Assembly: GCA_002399085.1 (NCBI GenBank)
Contig: DHCY01000003.1
Span: 1 to 55,814 of the forward strand
Origin: Anaerolineaceae bacterium UBA4890
GTDB taxonomy: Bacteria > Chloroflexota > Anaerolineae > Anaerolineales > Anaerolineaceae
Direction of reading: 5' to 3'
Length of the DNA: 55,814 bases
The notes below the pieces were generated by a model. That model did no database searches and was not told the origin of the DNA. It saw only the letters and a list, made by a program, of their open reading frames with translations. The translations under genes and the position numbers were made by a program. This document shows, one piece after another, positions 1 through 7,979 of this stretch (the first letter of the stretch is position 1; each line of letters starts with the position of its first letter).

Positions 1-163
1 GAATGACAGACCTACCTAATATCCTTCACTTCGTTCAGGATGACAGACCTACTTAAGATTCTTCACTTCGTTCAGAATGACAGACCTACTTAAGATCCTT
101 CACTTCGTTCTGGATGACAGAATGACAAGCGTTCATGATGACAGGATGACAAGCGTTCCAGAC
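1..163. repeat. 37-bp tandem repeat (3 units) plus degenerate copies
   Basis: Three consecutive 37-bp units lie at 9-45, 46-82 and 83-119. Each reads GACCTACYTAA, then an ATCCTTCACTTCGTT core, then AGGATGACA with one or two substitutions. Shorter ATGACAAGCGTT fragments follow to 163. The ATCCT and AGGAT segments can pair, so each unit can form a small hairpin. Related motifs recur at 20.8-21.2 kb and at the right edge. There are no unique spacers, so this is not a CRISPR array. No gene is visible here. Confidence 0.85.
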
Positions 164-568
164 CTAATGAAATTCAATCAGCTCTTTCAGGTTGGTCTCT
201 ATTAACCTTTCATCCAGGCAGTGCTGGATTTGCTGCCAATACGCCTTATATTGAGCTGCCATTGGGAAAGTGCATTCCTGGGGGTTTGCCAGACATTTAT
301 TGACCGCAACCGGTCCATCGATGGCGCTGACGATTTCGTAAACGCTGATCAAGCCGGGTTCTTTTGCCAGCCTGACACCGCCTTTGGCTCCGCGTTGAGA
401 TTCAAGCAGGTCTGCCTTGACCAGGAGCATGTTGATCCGTGACAGGAAGGCTTTGGGAATGTCCATCTCTTTAGCGATCAGGTTTGTAGCAGTCCACCCC
501 CGACTGTTTGATCTGGCTAAGAACATCATCTCTCTTAATGCATAGTCGACTTGGTTGGTTAACGTCAA
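164..568 (-). CDS. Rrf2 family transcriptional regulator
   Basis: This 134-residue protein has the typical Rrf2 size and layout. The N-terminus reads MTLTNQVDYALREM, followed by a winged helix with a recognition helix near residues 35-50 (IPKAFLSRI), and the wing motif RGAKGGVRLAK at about 59-69. Cysteines C92 and C99 sit where [Fe-S]-binding Rrf2 proteins carry ligands, with another at C117. The usual third ligand position is not clear, so cluster binding is uncertain. The start is a TTG at 568, supported by an AGG 7 nt upstream; no ATG fits the family N-terminus. It lies downstream of comEC on the same strand with a 38-bp gap. Its target is unknown, but redox, iron-sulfur or cysteine control is common in the family. 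Confidence 0.85.
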   Translation of the reverse strand: MTLTNQVDYALREMMFLARSNSRGWTATNLIAKEMDIPKAFLSRINMLLVKADLLESQRGAKGGVRLAKEPGLISVYEIVSAIDGPVAVNKCLANPQECTFPMAAQYKAYWQQIQHCLDERLIETNLKELIEFH

Positions 569-606
569 AATATTTACCTGGGTGGATAGTTTTGATCGGA
601 TACCGG

Positions 607-2931
607 TCAGCGAAGAACGATCTGTGAACCATCACTGGAAAAATCCGACCATTCCGGTTTTGATTTTACAGTATCACCGTTAATTTCGGCAGGATCCGAC
701 AAAAAGTAGTCATTTTTGCAAGATAAAAAGAGCGAAATGGATTGGGAAGCTGTTGAAATTCGCTCACAAAAAGGTTCTCCCGGCAGTTCCTCCGGCGACT
801 CACCAGCCAGCAGCAGCCCCAACGAAAGCTGCCCATAATCCAGCGTCAGCCCCAACAGTCCCTCCTCCCCGGTTTGAAAACCGAGATTCATAACACCATC
901 GCTGAGGAGGCTTGCCGACGTCAGGGTGGTTTGAGAAACTCCTTCGCGCTCCAACAAGGAGTGAAGATTGCGGCTGGTTTGATTGGTATCAGGCGCGCAG
1001 CCCCACAAAACCTGGCCGATTTCCAGCTTTGATGCCAACACGAAGAGCCCGGAAAGGCTGGAACGACCACAATTTGGGATCACCAGGGTATCGAGCCGGT
1101 TGGAAAAAAGGGGCAGCTGCTTCGAAACCTGGTCGATCAAACTGTCGGATCCGGCACTGCCTGACACCAGGAGGGTTTGACCCTGCGCAGCTTCAATAAA
1201 GACGAAATTTTGTTTGATGTTGTTTGGAATGGTAATATGCAGTTTTCCATCAGGGGAGGAGCTTCCTGCCAGCCAGACTACCAGCGTCAAGCCCGCCAGC
1301 GCAGGAAGCAGATGTTGGGGCTGGTAAAGTGTTTTGGCAATTTTGCCCGGTTTCGGGCGGAAAATTAGCAGGAAGAAAACCAGGTAATATAGCAGTACCC
1401 AAAACAAGTCGATTCGCGTCAAAGTCCAGCTGTGGGGTGCCAAACCCGCCAGCCACATAACCATGCGGTTGCTGTATGCCACCCAAGGCCAGGCAACCCA
1501 TGCCAAAACGCGTCCCAGCGGCAGCCATAATAAACCCAGACTCATGGCTGTCAATCCCAAGATCATGACTGCCGGCTGCACGGGCAAAATCAGCGGATTA
1601 GCGAGGAGGAAGAGCCAGGATACTTCCTGAAAGTGCCAGATGCTGAGGGGCAACACAAGCGCTTGGGCGATCATGGTAAGCAGGAAGGTTTCTGAAACCA
1701 GGCTGCTGACAGCCAGGGCAGTTTTTTGCTCCAGGCGCTCGCCCAGCCAACCTTCAAGGCGCGCCCTTAACGGTCCGGCAAACAGAGATAAGCCCAGGGT
1801 CGCCATGACTGAAAACTGAAAACCGAGATCCCAGGGCAAATGCGGGTTCAACACCACCATCAGGAGGGCACTGACGCCCAGATTATTCAGGGTGTTGCCC
1901 TTGCGGGAGATTGAATGACCCAATACCGCGTAGGAGCCCATGAAAGCTGCCCTGATAACGGAAGCGCTCGCCCCAACCAACAGGCTGTAACTGCCCAGGA
2001 TCAAGATTGTGAGCGCCGCTCCTCGTTTTCGCCCAAACTGGCGCGTGAAAAACAAACTGATCAACCCTGCCAAAACGGACATATTAAAACCGGAAATGGC
2101 GATGATGTGGCTGGTGCCTGTCAGCCGGTAGGCACCTGCCAACGCAGGCGAGATGGTGCTTTCGTCACCCAATAAGATGCCTTTGAGCAGGCTGTCTTCC
2201 GGACTGGGAAAAATTTCACTCAAGACCTGCCCTCCGTTTTCCCGAAGACGGTAGAGAAGGGCTCTCAAAGGATTTCCGCGATTTTGCTCCAAAAGGCGAA
2301 AGCGAGGGAATTCCATAGTCGAATATACCCCCTGGTGTTTCAGGTATTCACGCCAGGAGAAATCAACACCTTCATCAGGAGGGAGCAATTCACCTTTGAG
2401 CTCAACCAAATCGCCGTACTGGATCTGACTGCCAAGCGGAAGATAAAAAATAACCTTTCCATGTACTTCGGGTTCACGCACCGCGAGGTCTTCCGCCCTC
2501 AGGGATTGTGATTGCACGATTATTTCGAGGCTATTTTGGGTCATCTCCGGCGGCGCGACCACCAAAGCGGTGATAAGTACATTACCTTTGTTGTGATAGT
2601 AGTGCAGGCTGCCCGGTTCTGGTTTCGGTAAACTCAACTGATAGAGCATGGCGGTCAGGGCAAAAGCTGCCAGCGCCAAGGCTGCAGGAAAACGACGAAC
2701 TGTCTGCACCTTTTGTAGCATTCTTTTACGAAGCAGCGCCAGCAAGAGCGCCGCTACCCCCAGAATTGCCCACCAGTACCAGGGGAAGTCAAATTCTTCA
2801 GCGGCAAAGGGTCCGAAAACCGCCGCCAGACCCAGCCAGAAGAAAGGCATAAATGACGGCAAGCGGATTTGACGAGCGCGCAGGTTCGCTTCTTCAATTT
2901 CCTTTTCATCTCGCGAAGAAAAGTCAACCAT
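607..2931 (-). CDS. comEC: ComEC/Rec2-family membrane protein with degenerate C-terminal domain
   Basis: The 774-residue membrane protein has the ComEC order: two or three N-terminal membrane segments, a soluble DUF4131-like region (about 90-220), the Competence core with many membrane helices (about 235-535; motifs LLKGILLGDES and GTSHIIAISGFNMSVLAG), then a soluble C-terminal region (about 560-774). ComEC normally forms the channel for single-stranded DNA uptake. In this protein the C-terminal region aligns by position with the metallo-beta-lactamase domain, but the expected THxHxDHxGG stretch reads LVIPNCGRSSLSGL, so the metal-binding histidines are gone. It begins 3 bp after the stop of the NadD-PncC gene and is probably cotranscribed. 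No other competence genes are in the window, so a role in DNA uptake is inferred from family only. Confidence 0.85.
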   Translation of the reverse strand: MVDFSSRDEKEIEEANLRARQIRLPSFMPFFWLGLAAVFGPFAAEEFDFPWYWWAILGVAALLLALLRKRMLQKVQTVRRFPAALALAAFALTAMLYQLSLPKPEPGSLHYYHNKGNVLITALVVAPPEMTQNSLEIIVQSQSLRAEDLAVREPEVHGKVIFYLPLGSQIQYGDLVELKGELLPPDEGVDFSWREYLKHQGVYSTMEFPRFRLLEQNRGNPLRALLYRLRENGGQVLSEIFPSPEDSLLKGILLGDESTISPALAGAYRLTGTSHIIAISGFNMSVLAGLISLFFTRQFGRKRGAALTILILGSYSLLVGASASVIRAAFMGSYAVLGHSISRKGNTLNNLGVSALLMVVLNPHLPWDLGFQFSVMATLGLSLFAGPLRARLEGWLGERLEQKTALAVSSLVSETFLLTMIAQALVLPLSIWHFQEVSWLFLLANPLILPVQPAVMILGLTAMSLGLLWLPLGRVLAWVAWPWVAYSNRMVMWLAGLAPHSWTLTRIDLFWVLLYYLVFFLLIFRPKPGKIAKTLYQPQHLLPALAGLTLVVWLAGSSSPDGKLHITIPNNIKQNFVFIEAAQGQTLLVSGSAGSDSLIDQVSKQLPLFSNRLDTLVIPNCGRSSLSGLFVLASKLEIGQVLWGCAPDTNQTSRNLHSLLEREGVSQTTLTSASLLSDGVMNLGFQTGEEGLLGLTLDYGQLSLGLLLAGESPEELPGEPFCERISTASQSISLFLSCKNDYFLSDPAEINGDTVKSKPEWSDFSSDGSQIVLR

Positions 2932-2934
2932 CAG

Positions 2935-4185
2935 CTATATAGATTCCTGGCTTTGAGAGCGTTCTTCCAGGTATTTCCCTAATTTTTCGAGGGCGTTTTG
3001 GGCAAGCTGGGCTTTGACTGACTGGCGGTCGCCGTGCAGCTGAAAGTTGTATGCCCAGTCACCATCGGGTGTGGAGAGCCCAACCCAACTGGTGCCGACG
3101 GGTTTGTCGGTGGTGGCGCCGCCGGGACCGGCGATGCAGGAAACTGAGAGCCCCAGGTCGCTGTTGAAGGCACGGCGGGCACCTCGCGCCATCTGGAGCA
3201 CCACCTGGCTGCTGACGGCACCGTGCTTTTTGAGCGTTTCCCAACTGACGCCGAGCAGGCTGACCTTTGCCTGGTAGGCATAGGAGACGATGCTGCCCAT
3301 AAAGTAATCGGATGAGCCGGGCACGTTGGTGATGCGGTGCCCGATGAGCCCGCCGGTGCAGCTCTCTGCCAGTCCGAGGGTCAGTTTTTGCTCGAAGAGG
3401 CGTTTGCCGATGCGGGTTTCGAGATTATCGGTGGGCTCGATTTCTTCGGTGATGACGTGCAGCGGGGCTTTGGAATCGATCTGGCGCCAGATGTTGATAA
3501 GATCGTTTTGAGCGATGTAAGCAGCAATTTGCTCGCTGAGGAGACCTTCAGCAACCAGGTCTGCAGGCAGGGCTCCGGCTTCGAGGCGGGCACGGATGCG
3601 GCTGGAGGAGATATCGGAAACAACGATTTCTTCGAGGTAGACGATGCGGGCACCCTGGCTGGTGAGATCTTGCATTAAGCTTTGGTTGGGTTGAAAGCCT
3701 ACGCGCGGGCTGATGACCAGCATGGCGTCCTTGATCAGCTCTTCCCAGCGATACCATTGCAAAAAGTTAGGCTGCTCACCCGAGAAGCTATCAGCACCGA
3801 TCAGGAATGCCAATTCCAGGCTCTGATCTGTACGCGCACGCAGGGCTTCCATGGTCTCGGCGGTGAAGTTGGGGCGGTTGCTCTGCCAGACAAGCTCGCG
3901 CTCCAGGCTGCTGACACTCACTTTTTCAATTTCACCATCCAGAACGCGCGCGATTTCAGCGGCTGCCAGCTGGCAGAGAGCGAAGCGATGGTCGAAAGTG
4001 AGGGTGAGGGAACGTTTGACGCCTTCGCGGATGTTGTGATGGCGGAAGACCGGCATTAAAACCACTTCTGCGACACTGAAGCCGCGGGCGCGCAACGCCC
4101 GGACGGCATCGACGATCAGTTCGACATGCCCTTCATGAATCGGATCGGCTGAAGTGCCGAAGACCAATATAAGTCGTTTTTTCAT
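2935..4185 (-). CDS. Fusion of NaMN adenylyltransferase (NadD) and NMN deamidase (PncC/CinA-C)
   Basis: The 416-residue protein joins two NAD-pathway enzymes. Residues 1-235 are a NadD-type nucleotidyltransferase: GTSADPIHEGH at 10-20 is the HxGH nucleotide-binding motif and SSSRIRARL at 193-201 is the ISSTxIR-like motif. Residues about 252-405 are a CinA C-terminal domain, nicotinamide-nucleotide amidase. It has AESCTGG (273-279, catalytic serine S275), PGSS, YAYQAK (302-307) and IAGPGG (351-356), all intact. The linked reactions would be NMN to NaMN plus ammonia, then NaMN plus ATP to NaAD. The ATG start overlaps the nadE stop by 4 bp (ATGA), implying translational coupling with the NAD synthetase that uses NaAD and ammonia. 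I do not recognise this fusion as a standard arrangement; PncC usually stands alone or follows the CinA N-terminal domain. Confidence 0.87.
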   Translation of the reverse strand: MKKRLILVFGTSADPIHEGHVELIVDAVRALRARGFSVAEVVLMPVFRHHNIREGVKRSLTLTFDHRFALCQLAAAEIARVLDGEIEKVSVSSLERELVWQSNRPNFTAETMEALRARTDQSLELAFLIGADSFSGEQPNFLQWYRWEELIKDAMLVISPRVGFQPNQSLMQDLTSQGARIVYLEEIVVSDISSSRIRARLEAGALPADLVAEGLLSEQIAAYIAQNDLINIWRQIDSKAPLHVITEEIEPTDNLETRIGKRLFEQKLTLGLAESCTGGLIGHRITNVPGSSDYFMGSIVSYAYQAKVSLLGVSWETLKKHGAVSSQVVLQMARGARRAFNSDLGLSVSCIAGPGGATTDKPVGTSWVGLSTPDGDWAYNFQLHGDRQSVKAQLAQNALEKLGKYLEERSQSQESI

Positions 4186-6077
4186 TGGCTGTTATCACTT
4201 ATCCTTAGCGTATTTTCGATCTGATGAAGCTGCTCCAACCACAACGAGGGGCTGGCATCGGCGGGCATGCGCCAACCGGAGCGGGGCGAGAGAGCCAGAC
4301 TGAAGAGGCGGGGACCATCGGGCGAAGCAGTGCGCTTAAATTGATGTCGGAAAAAGCGCTGGTAGAAAGTTTTCAAGGTTTGCAAGATGAAACCGGGTTC
4401 GTATTCGCCGGCGAAAATATGGGTGGCTTCGGTAAATACCGCAGCAGGATTTTTGCGTTCCTGGAGGGCATGCCAGAGAAAGAAATCGTGCAGGCGGTAG
4501 GGACCCAAAACATCTTCGGTCGCCTGGCTGATGCTGCCATCGGCAAGCAGGGGTTTGAGTTCGGCTGAAATGGGGGCATCGGCGATGGTTTGGGCGACCT
4601 GCCGACCTTGCTCACCAAACAGCATTGCGGCAGCCCAGACGAGTAATTTGAGAAGAACTGTTTTGGGCAGCCCGGCGTTGACGTTATACATGCTCATCTG
4701 ATCGCCGTTGTAGGTTGACCAACCCAGCGCATTTTCGGACATGTCGCCAGTGCCAACCACCAACCCATTGTGCAGGTTGGCTAAATTCATCAGGATCTGG
4801 GTGCGTTCGCGTGCCTGGGCGTTCTCGTAGGTGACATCAGGAGTGTGCCAATCGTGTCCGATGTTGGCAAGGTGTTCGGTGAGGGCGGCTTCGATTGAGA
4901 TAACACGCGGTTTAATTCCAGTCAGATTTGTTAAGTCATCAGAATTTTTCAGCGACTTATCGGAACTGCCGGGTCCGGGCATGGAAACCGCGATCAGGTT
5001 TTCACGGGGAATTCCAAGCTGGTCGAGCGCATGGCAGCACACCAGAAGCGCCATGGACGAATCGGCACCGCCGCTAATTCCCAACAGCAGATTTTCAGAT
5101 TTGGTGTGGCGTATGCGCCCCATCAGACCGGCTGTCTGGATTTCGAAGGCGGTTTCAAGCTGCTTGTTTTGATTATCAGCCAGCAAAAAGGGGACATGGG
5201 GGTCGCGTTCTGGGGGAGGAGAATTGGCGGAGCGGAGGGAGTCAAGCCCCCTCCGTACGACATGAGGAGAATCGGCAGAGCGGAGGGAGTCAAGCCCGTT
5301 CTCAACGGCGTGAAGGTCAAGTTGCAGGAGTTTGCTCTGGAAGCCGAGCTCAAAATCCTCTGCCAGCAGATTGCCATTTTGCCAAACCTGGCAGAGCCCG
5401 GAAAAAACATTTTCACCGGTGGATTCTGACGCCCCTGCAGAGCAAACAGCCAGGAGACCGGCGTTCTGACTGGAAAACTGGTGAAATTTGGTGTCGTATG
5501 TGCTATCTGCCAGGGCTGGCAGGGCGGTGAGGTTGAACAGAAGCATTTCTTCGGCAAACAATCGACCTTCAGGCAGGTCACCCAACACAATCTGCATGTT
5601 TTGAAGCCCTAACGAAGATAGGTTCAAGCGACCATGCTCAAAAATCTTGACCACAGATCCTCTCCAACTCAGGTTGTTGGGTGTATTAACTTTGGGAGAC
5701 TGGAAATAGCGCGGGTCAGGCTGCTGATTGAGGACGAAGCCACGCAAACCTCCTGGTTCAATCACCGCCGTCGCGTCGTAGAGCTGGTTTTCGAGTGAAA
5801 GGGGCAGCCCCAGGACCACGACAAGGTTGGAACCGTCAATCGCGTCTTCTATCTGCTCGAGCGCGAGCAAACATGCCTGTGCCAGCAGAGGTTGAAGGAA
5901 GAGATCTGCGCAGGTATTGCCGCTGAGAGCCAGCTGGGGAAACAGGCAAAGCTGCTTTCGATCGGAACTTGAGGCGGTGTGCCGCAGGATTTCCAGAATC
6001 CGGGCGGTGTTGAAAATAACATCCGCTACGCGCAACTCTGGAACGCACAGATTGAGCAGCCAGTCATCTGCTTTCAT
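4182..6077 (-). CDS. nadE: NAD synthetase with inactive-looking glutaminase domain
   Basis: The protein has 631 residues, the length of a glutamine-dependent NadE. The C-terminal synthetase is canonical: the ATP-pyrophosphatase loop SGGADS lies at 335-340, and GTGDMSENALGW and NVNAGLPKT follow. It would convert NaAD plus ammonia and ATP to NAD. The N-terminal nitrilase-like domain (about 5-250) keeps the fold signature but not the catalytic triad. The glutamate in FPEL is Q48 (FPQLALSG), no lysine occurs between 105 and 125, and the ICED nucleophile region reads QIVLGD with no cysteine from 140 to 190. Residues 261-292 are two 16-residue copies (GLDSLRSA[DN]SP...) coming from a DNA repeat inserted in frame between the domains. 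An SD AAGGAGA precedes the ATG. First gene of the nadE - nadD/pncC - comEC operon. Ammonia dependence is inferred. Confidence 0.88.
   Translation of the reverse strand: MKADDWLLNLCVPELRVADVIFNTARILEILRHTASSSDRKQLCLFPQLALSGNTCADLFLQPLLAQACLLALEQIEDAIDGSNLVVVLGLPLSLENQLYDATAVIEPGGLRGFVLNQQPDPRYFQSPKVNTPNNLSWRGSVVKIFEHGRLNLSSLGLQNMQIVLGDLPEGRLFAEEMLLFNLTALPALADSTYDTKFHQFSSQNAGLLAVCSAGASESTGENVFSGLCQVWQNGNLLAEDFELGFQSKLLQLDLHAVENGLDSLRSADSPHVVRRGLDSLRSANSPPPERDPHVPFLLADNQNKQLETAFEIQTAGLMGRIRHTKSENLLLGISGGADSSMALLVCCHALDQLGIPRENLIAVSMPGPGSSDKSLKNSDDLTNLTGIKPRVISIEAALTEHLANIGHDWHTPDVTYENAQARERTQILMNLANLHNGLVVGTGDMSENALGWSTYNGDQMSMYNVNAGLPKTVLLKLLVWAAAMLFGEQGRQVAQTIADAPISAELKPLLADGSISQATEDVLGPYRLHDFFLWHALQERKNPAAVFTEATHIFAGEYEPGFILQTLKTFYQRFFRHQFKRTASPDGPRLFSLALSPRSGWRMPADASPSLWLEQLHQIENTLRISDNSQ
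5216..5297. repeat. Tandem palindromic repeat inserted in nadE linker
   Basis: Two direct copies of about 34 bp start at 5216 and 5264, a 48-bp period, so the reading frame is kept (16 codons). The first copy holds a perfect 7-bp stem, CGGAGGG (5233-5239) with CCCTCCG (5249-5255), and a 9-nt loop. A related element with a compensated stem lies at 12401-12423. Both sit between the two enzymatic domains of nadE. Confidence 0.8.
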
Positions 6078-6217
6078 CGAAAATCTCCTTTTCTTGCGTT
6101 TAATGATAACAATCTTTTCCTTACCGTGTAGAATTTGTTTGTTTATCTGACAATCGAATCACGGTACGTTCATTTTTCTCCCATTTCGCGCCAGGCGATT
6201 CCTGGTTTGGAAAGGAA

Positions 6218-7645
6218 ATGTTGACACGTATATCATTTTATTTTCACCTGATTTTGGCTGTGGGGGTCCTTATTTTGAGCTCATTCTCCAGCGTTCAAGC
6301 CGGCAACGCTATCCAGAATACGGTGCCTGGTTATAACTGCTACCGGGATTCTGCGACAATCTTAGAAAGTATGCAGACCCTGGTAATAGAGTATCCTGAC
6401 CTGGTACAGCTGAGTGTCATTGGCAATTCATGGGAAGGGAAACCCATTCATCTGCTCACACTGACCAATCGCTCTGCAGCGATTGCCAAACCGCGCCTGG
6501 TTATCGTGAGCGGGTTGCGCGCAAACGCCTTTGCCCCGGTTGAATTGAGTTTGCGCTTTGCAGAGCGATTGTTATCAGGTTATGGCGCTATTACCGAAAA
6601 CACCTGGATGCTCGATCAACTGGAGCTGCAAATGATCGTGCTGGCAAACCCGGATGGTCGCGGGCGGGCAGAGGCACAAGCGCTGGATGGAATTGAAATC
6701 AGCTGGCAAAACAACACTCACAACGGCTGTGATTCCAAGGAAAACGGGGTGCGCCTGGATGGAAACTTTTCGTTCAATTGGAAAGCTTCAGCGTTTGGAC
6801 CCTGTGATCCTGCCTATAGTGGTGCGGCGGCAGGAAGCGAACCGGAAACACAGGCGATCATGAACTACCTGGAGGAGCTTGGTGAGCAGGCAGACCCGAT
6901 TTTGTTGATCAACCTGGATAATTATAAGAACCAAATTCTGAGCCCATACCTTTCTGATCCAACGGCGGATAACCCTCACCTTGAGACGCTTTATACTTTG
7001 GCAGAAAAGATCGGTTACAACACGCTCTCGGCACCTATCATGCAGGGTGATGTTAGCAATCCGGTCTTGTTTGGCACATTGGTAGACTATGCCTATGGTG
7101 AGGCTGGATTTCCTGCGCTCAGTTTCAGCATGGGAGACTCAATGGCTGGTGGTTACGTGAGCAGGTGCTGGTATTTTGAGGGTTACCTGTTGGAGAAGAA
7201 TATTGCCGCCTTGGTTCGGGCGCTAAAACTCAGCCCGGACCCCTACCACCAGGCGTATGGTCCGGAAATTGGAACGCTTGGTGCAGATCAAGGGATTAAT
7301 AGTGTCCTTATAGAAGGCAGCGCCGATGACTATACTTATTGGTATGAAAATGCGGACGTTCATAGCCAGGTGGAAAGCGCATGGTTTTCGATCGACCTGC
7401 CGCCCTGGAACCCCCAGTCTACGCTCTTTCCGATCCCGAACCTGGCGCGGGATGAAATGCGTGAGTATCTTTCTTACTTTAGCTTTGAAATTGATTATTC
7501 TTTGTTGAGCGCTGGCGAGCATCGCATCTACATCCAGACATGGGATTCGGCAGCAGGTGGGCAACCAAGCAATCCTGGTCTGGTGAGTGCGGTTGATATT
7601 TCTGTACCTTACCGGCTTTTTATTCCGCTGGTTGTTGAGCGGTGA
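6218..7645 (+). CDS. Secreted M14 carboxypeptidase-like protein, zinc ligands lost
   Basis: The 475-residue protein starts with a signal peptide (residues 1-28, cut near VQA-GN). Residues about 38-340 follow the M14 zinc-carboxypeptidase fold: a propeptide-like GNSWEGKPIHLLTL stretch, NPDGRGR (144-150), a degenerate DLNRNF (RLDGNFSFNW) and the SEPETQAI motif (207-214). The catalytic positions are replaced. HxxE is R101 and A104 (GLRANAF), the third zinc ligand is D234 (INLDNY), and the general-base glutamate is S304 (SFSMGD). A beta-rich C-terminal part (about 345-465) follows, ending in RLFIPLVVER. It is therefore probably a non-enzymatic, perhaps peptidoglycan- or peptide-binding, extracellular protein. 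It stands alone, divergent from nadE, with the putative origin directly downstream. GGAAAG upstream serves as SD for the ATG. Confidence 0.75.
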   Translation: MLTRISFYFHLILAVGVLILSSFSSVQAGNAIQNTVPGYNCYRDSATILESMQTLVIEYPDLVQLSVIGNSWEGKPIHLLTLTNRSAAIAKPRLVIVSGLRANAFAPVELSLRFAERLLSGYGAITENTWMLDQLELQMIVLANPDGRGRAEAQALDGIEISWQNNTHNGCDSKENGVRLDGNFSFNWKASAFGPCDPAYSGAAAGSEPETQAIMNYLEELGEQADPILLINLDNYKNQILSPYLSDPTADNPHLETLYTLAEKIGYNTLSAPIMQGDVSNPVLFGTLVDYAYGEAGFPALSFSMGDSMAGGYVSRCWYFEGYLLEKNIAALVRALKLSPDPYHQAYGPEIGTLGADQGINSVLIEGSADDYTYWYENADVHSQVESAWFSIDLPPWNPQSTLFPIPNLARDEMREYLSYFSFEIDYSLLSAGEHRIYIQTWDSAAGGQPSNPGLVSAVDISVPYRLFIPLVVER

Positions 7646-7979
7646 CTTTATCTGTCTGATTATTTATTATTCTTTATTTTTATATTAAGTAGTAAATAGT
7701 AATAGAGGCTGTGGATAATGGGGAGACGCTGCTACTATCACGCATTATTGAACGAGCGAACGAGGAAGCCCAGGCAATTCTTAAAATTCAGAAGGGCTGT
7801 TGAGAAGAGCGCACTTATCCACATTATTCTTCTTAATCACACCTGTCTTGGGGAAGCGACCATAGTTATTCCAAATTACTCCGCAGGTTTTCAACGAGAA
7901 GTTGCCAATAATTAGCAGGTTTTATACACAAAATGAGGGTAGTTATCCCCAGAAAAATGGGAGTTATCCACAATTTAGG
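7646..7979. other. oriC: Putative chromosomal replication origin (oriC)
   Basis: This non-coding gap holds a cluster of DnaA boxes. Perfect TTATCCACA boxes lie at 7710-7718 (minus strand), 7815-7823 and 7964-7972. TTATACACA, which fits TTATNCACA, is at 7922-7930, and the one-mismatch TTATCCCCA is at 7943-7951. The last three start at 7922, 7943 and 7964, exactly 21 bp apart, about two helical turns. Left of the first box, read 3' to 5' on the plus strand, is a GC-rich spacer and then GAT-AAT-GAT-AAA (7705 down to 7694), the DnaA-trio pattern known from Bacillus subtilis. Next is a very AT-rich stretch (about 7648-7693) suited to unwinding. No dnaA gene is in the window. parS sites 12.4 kb away support the assignment. 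Confidence 0.85.

Noticed and set aside
1..163. Tandem 37-bp repeats considered as a CRISPR array
   Set aside because: Units are directly adjacent with no unique spacers, and no cas genes are near.
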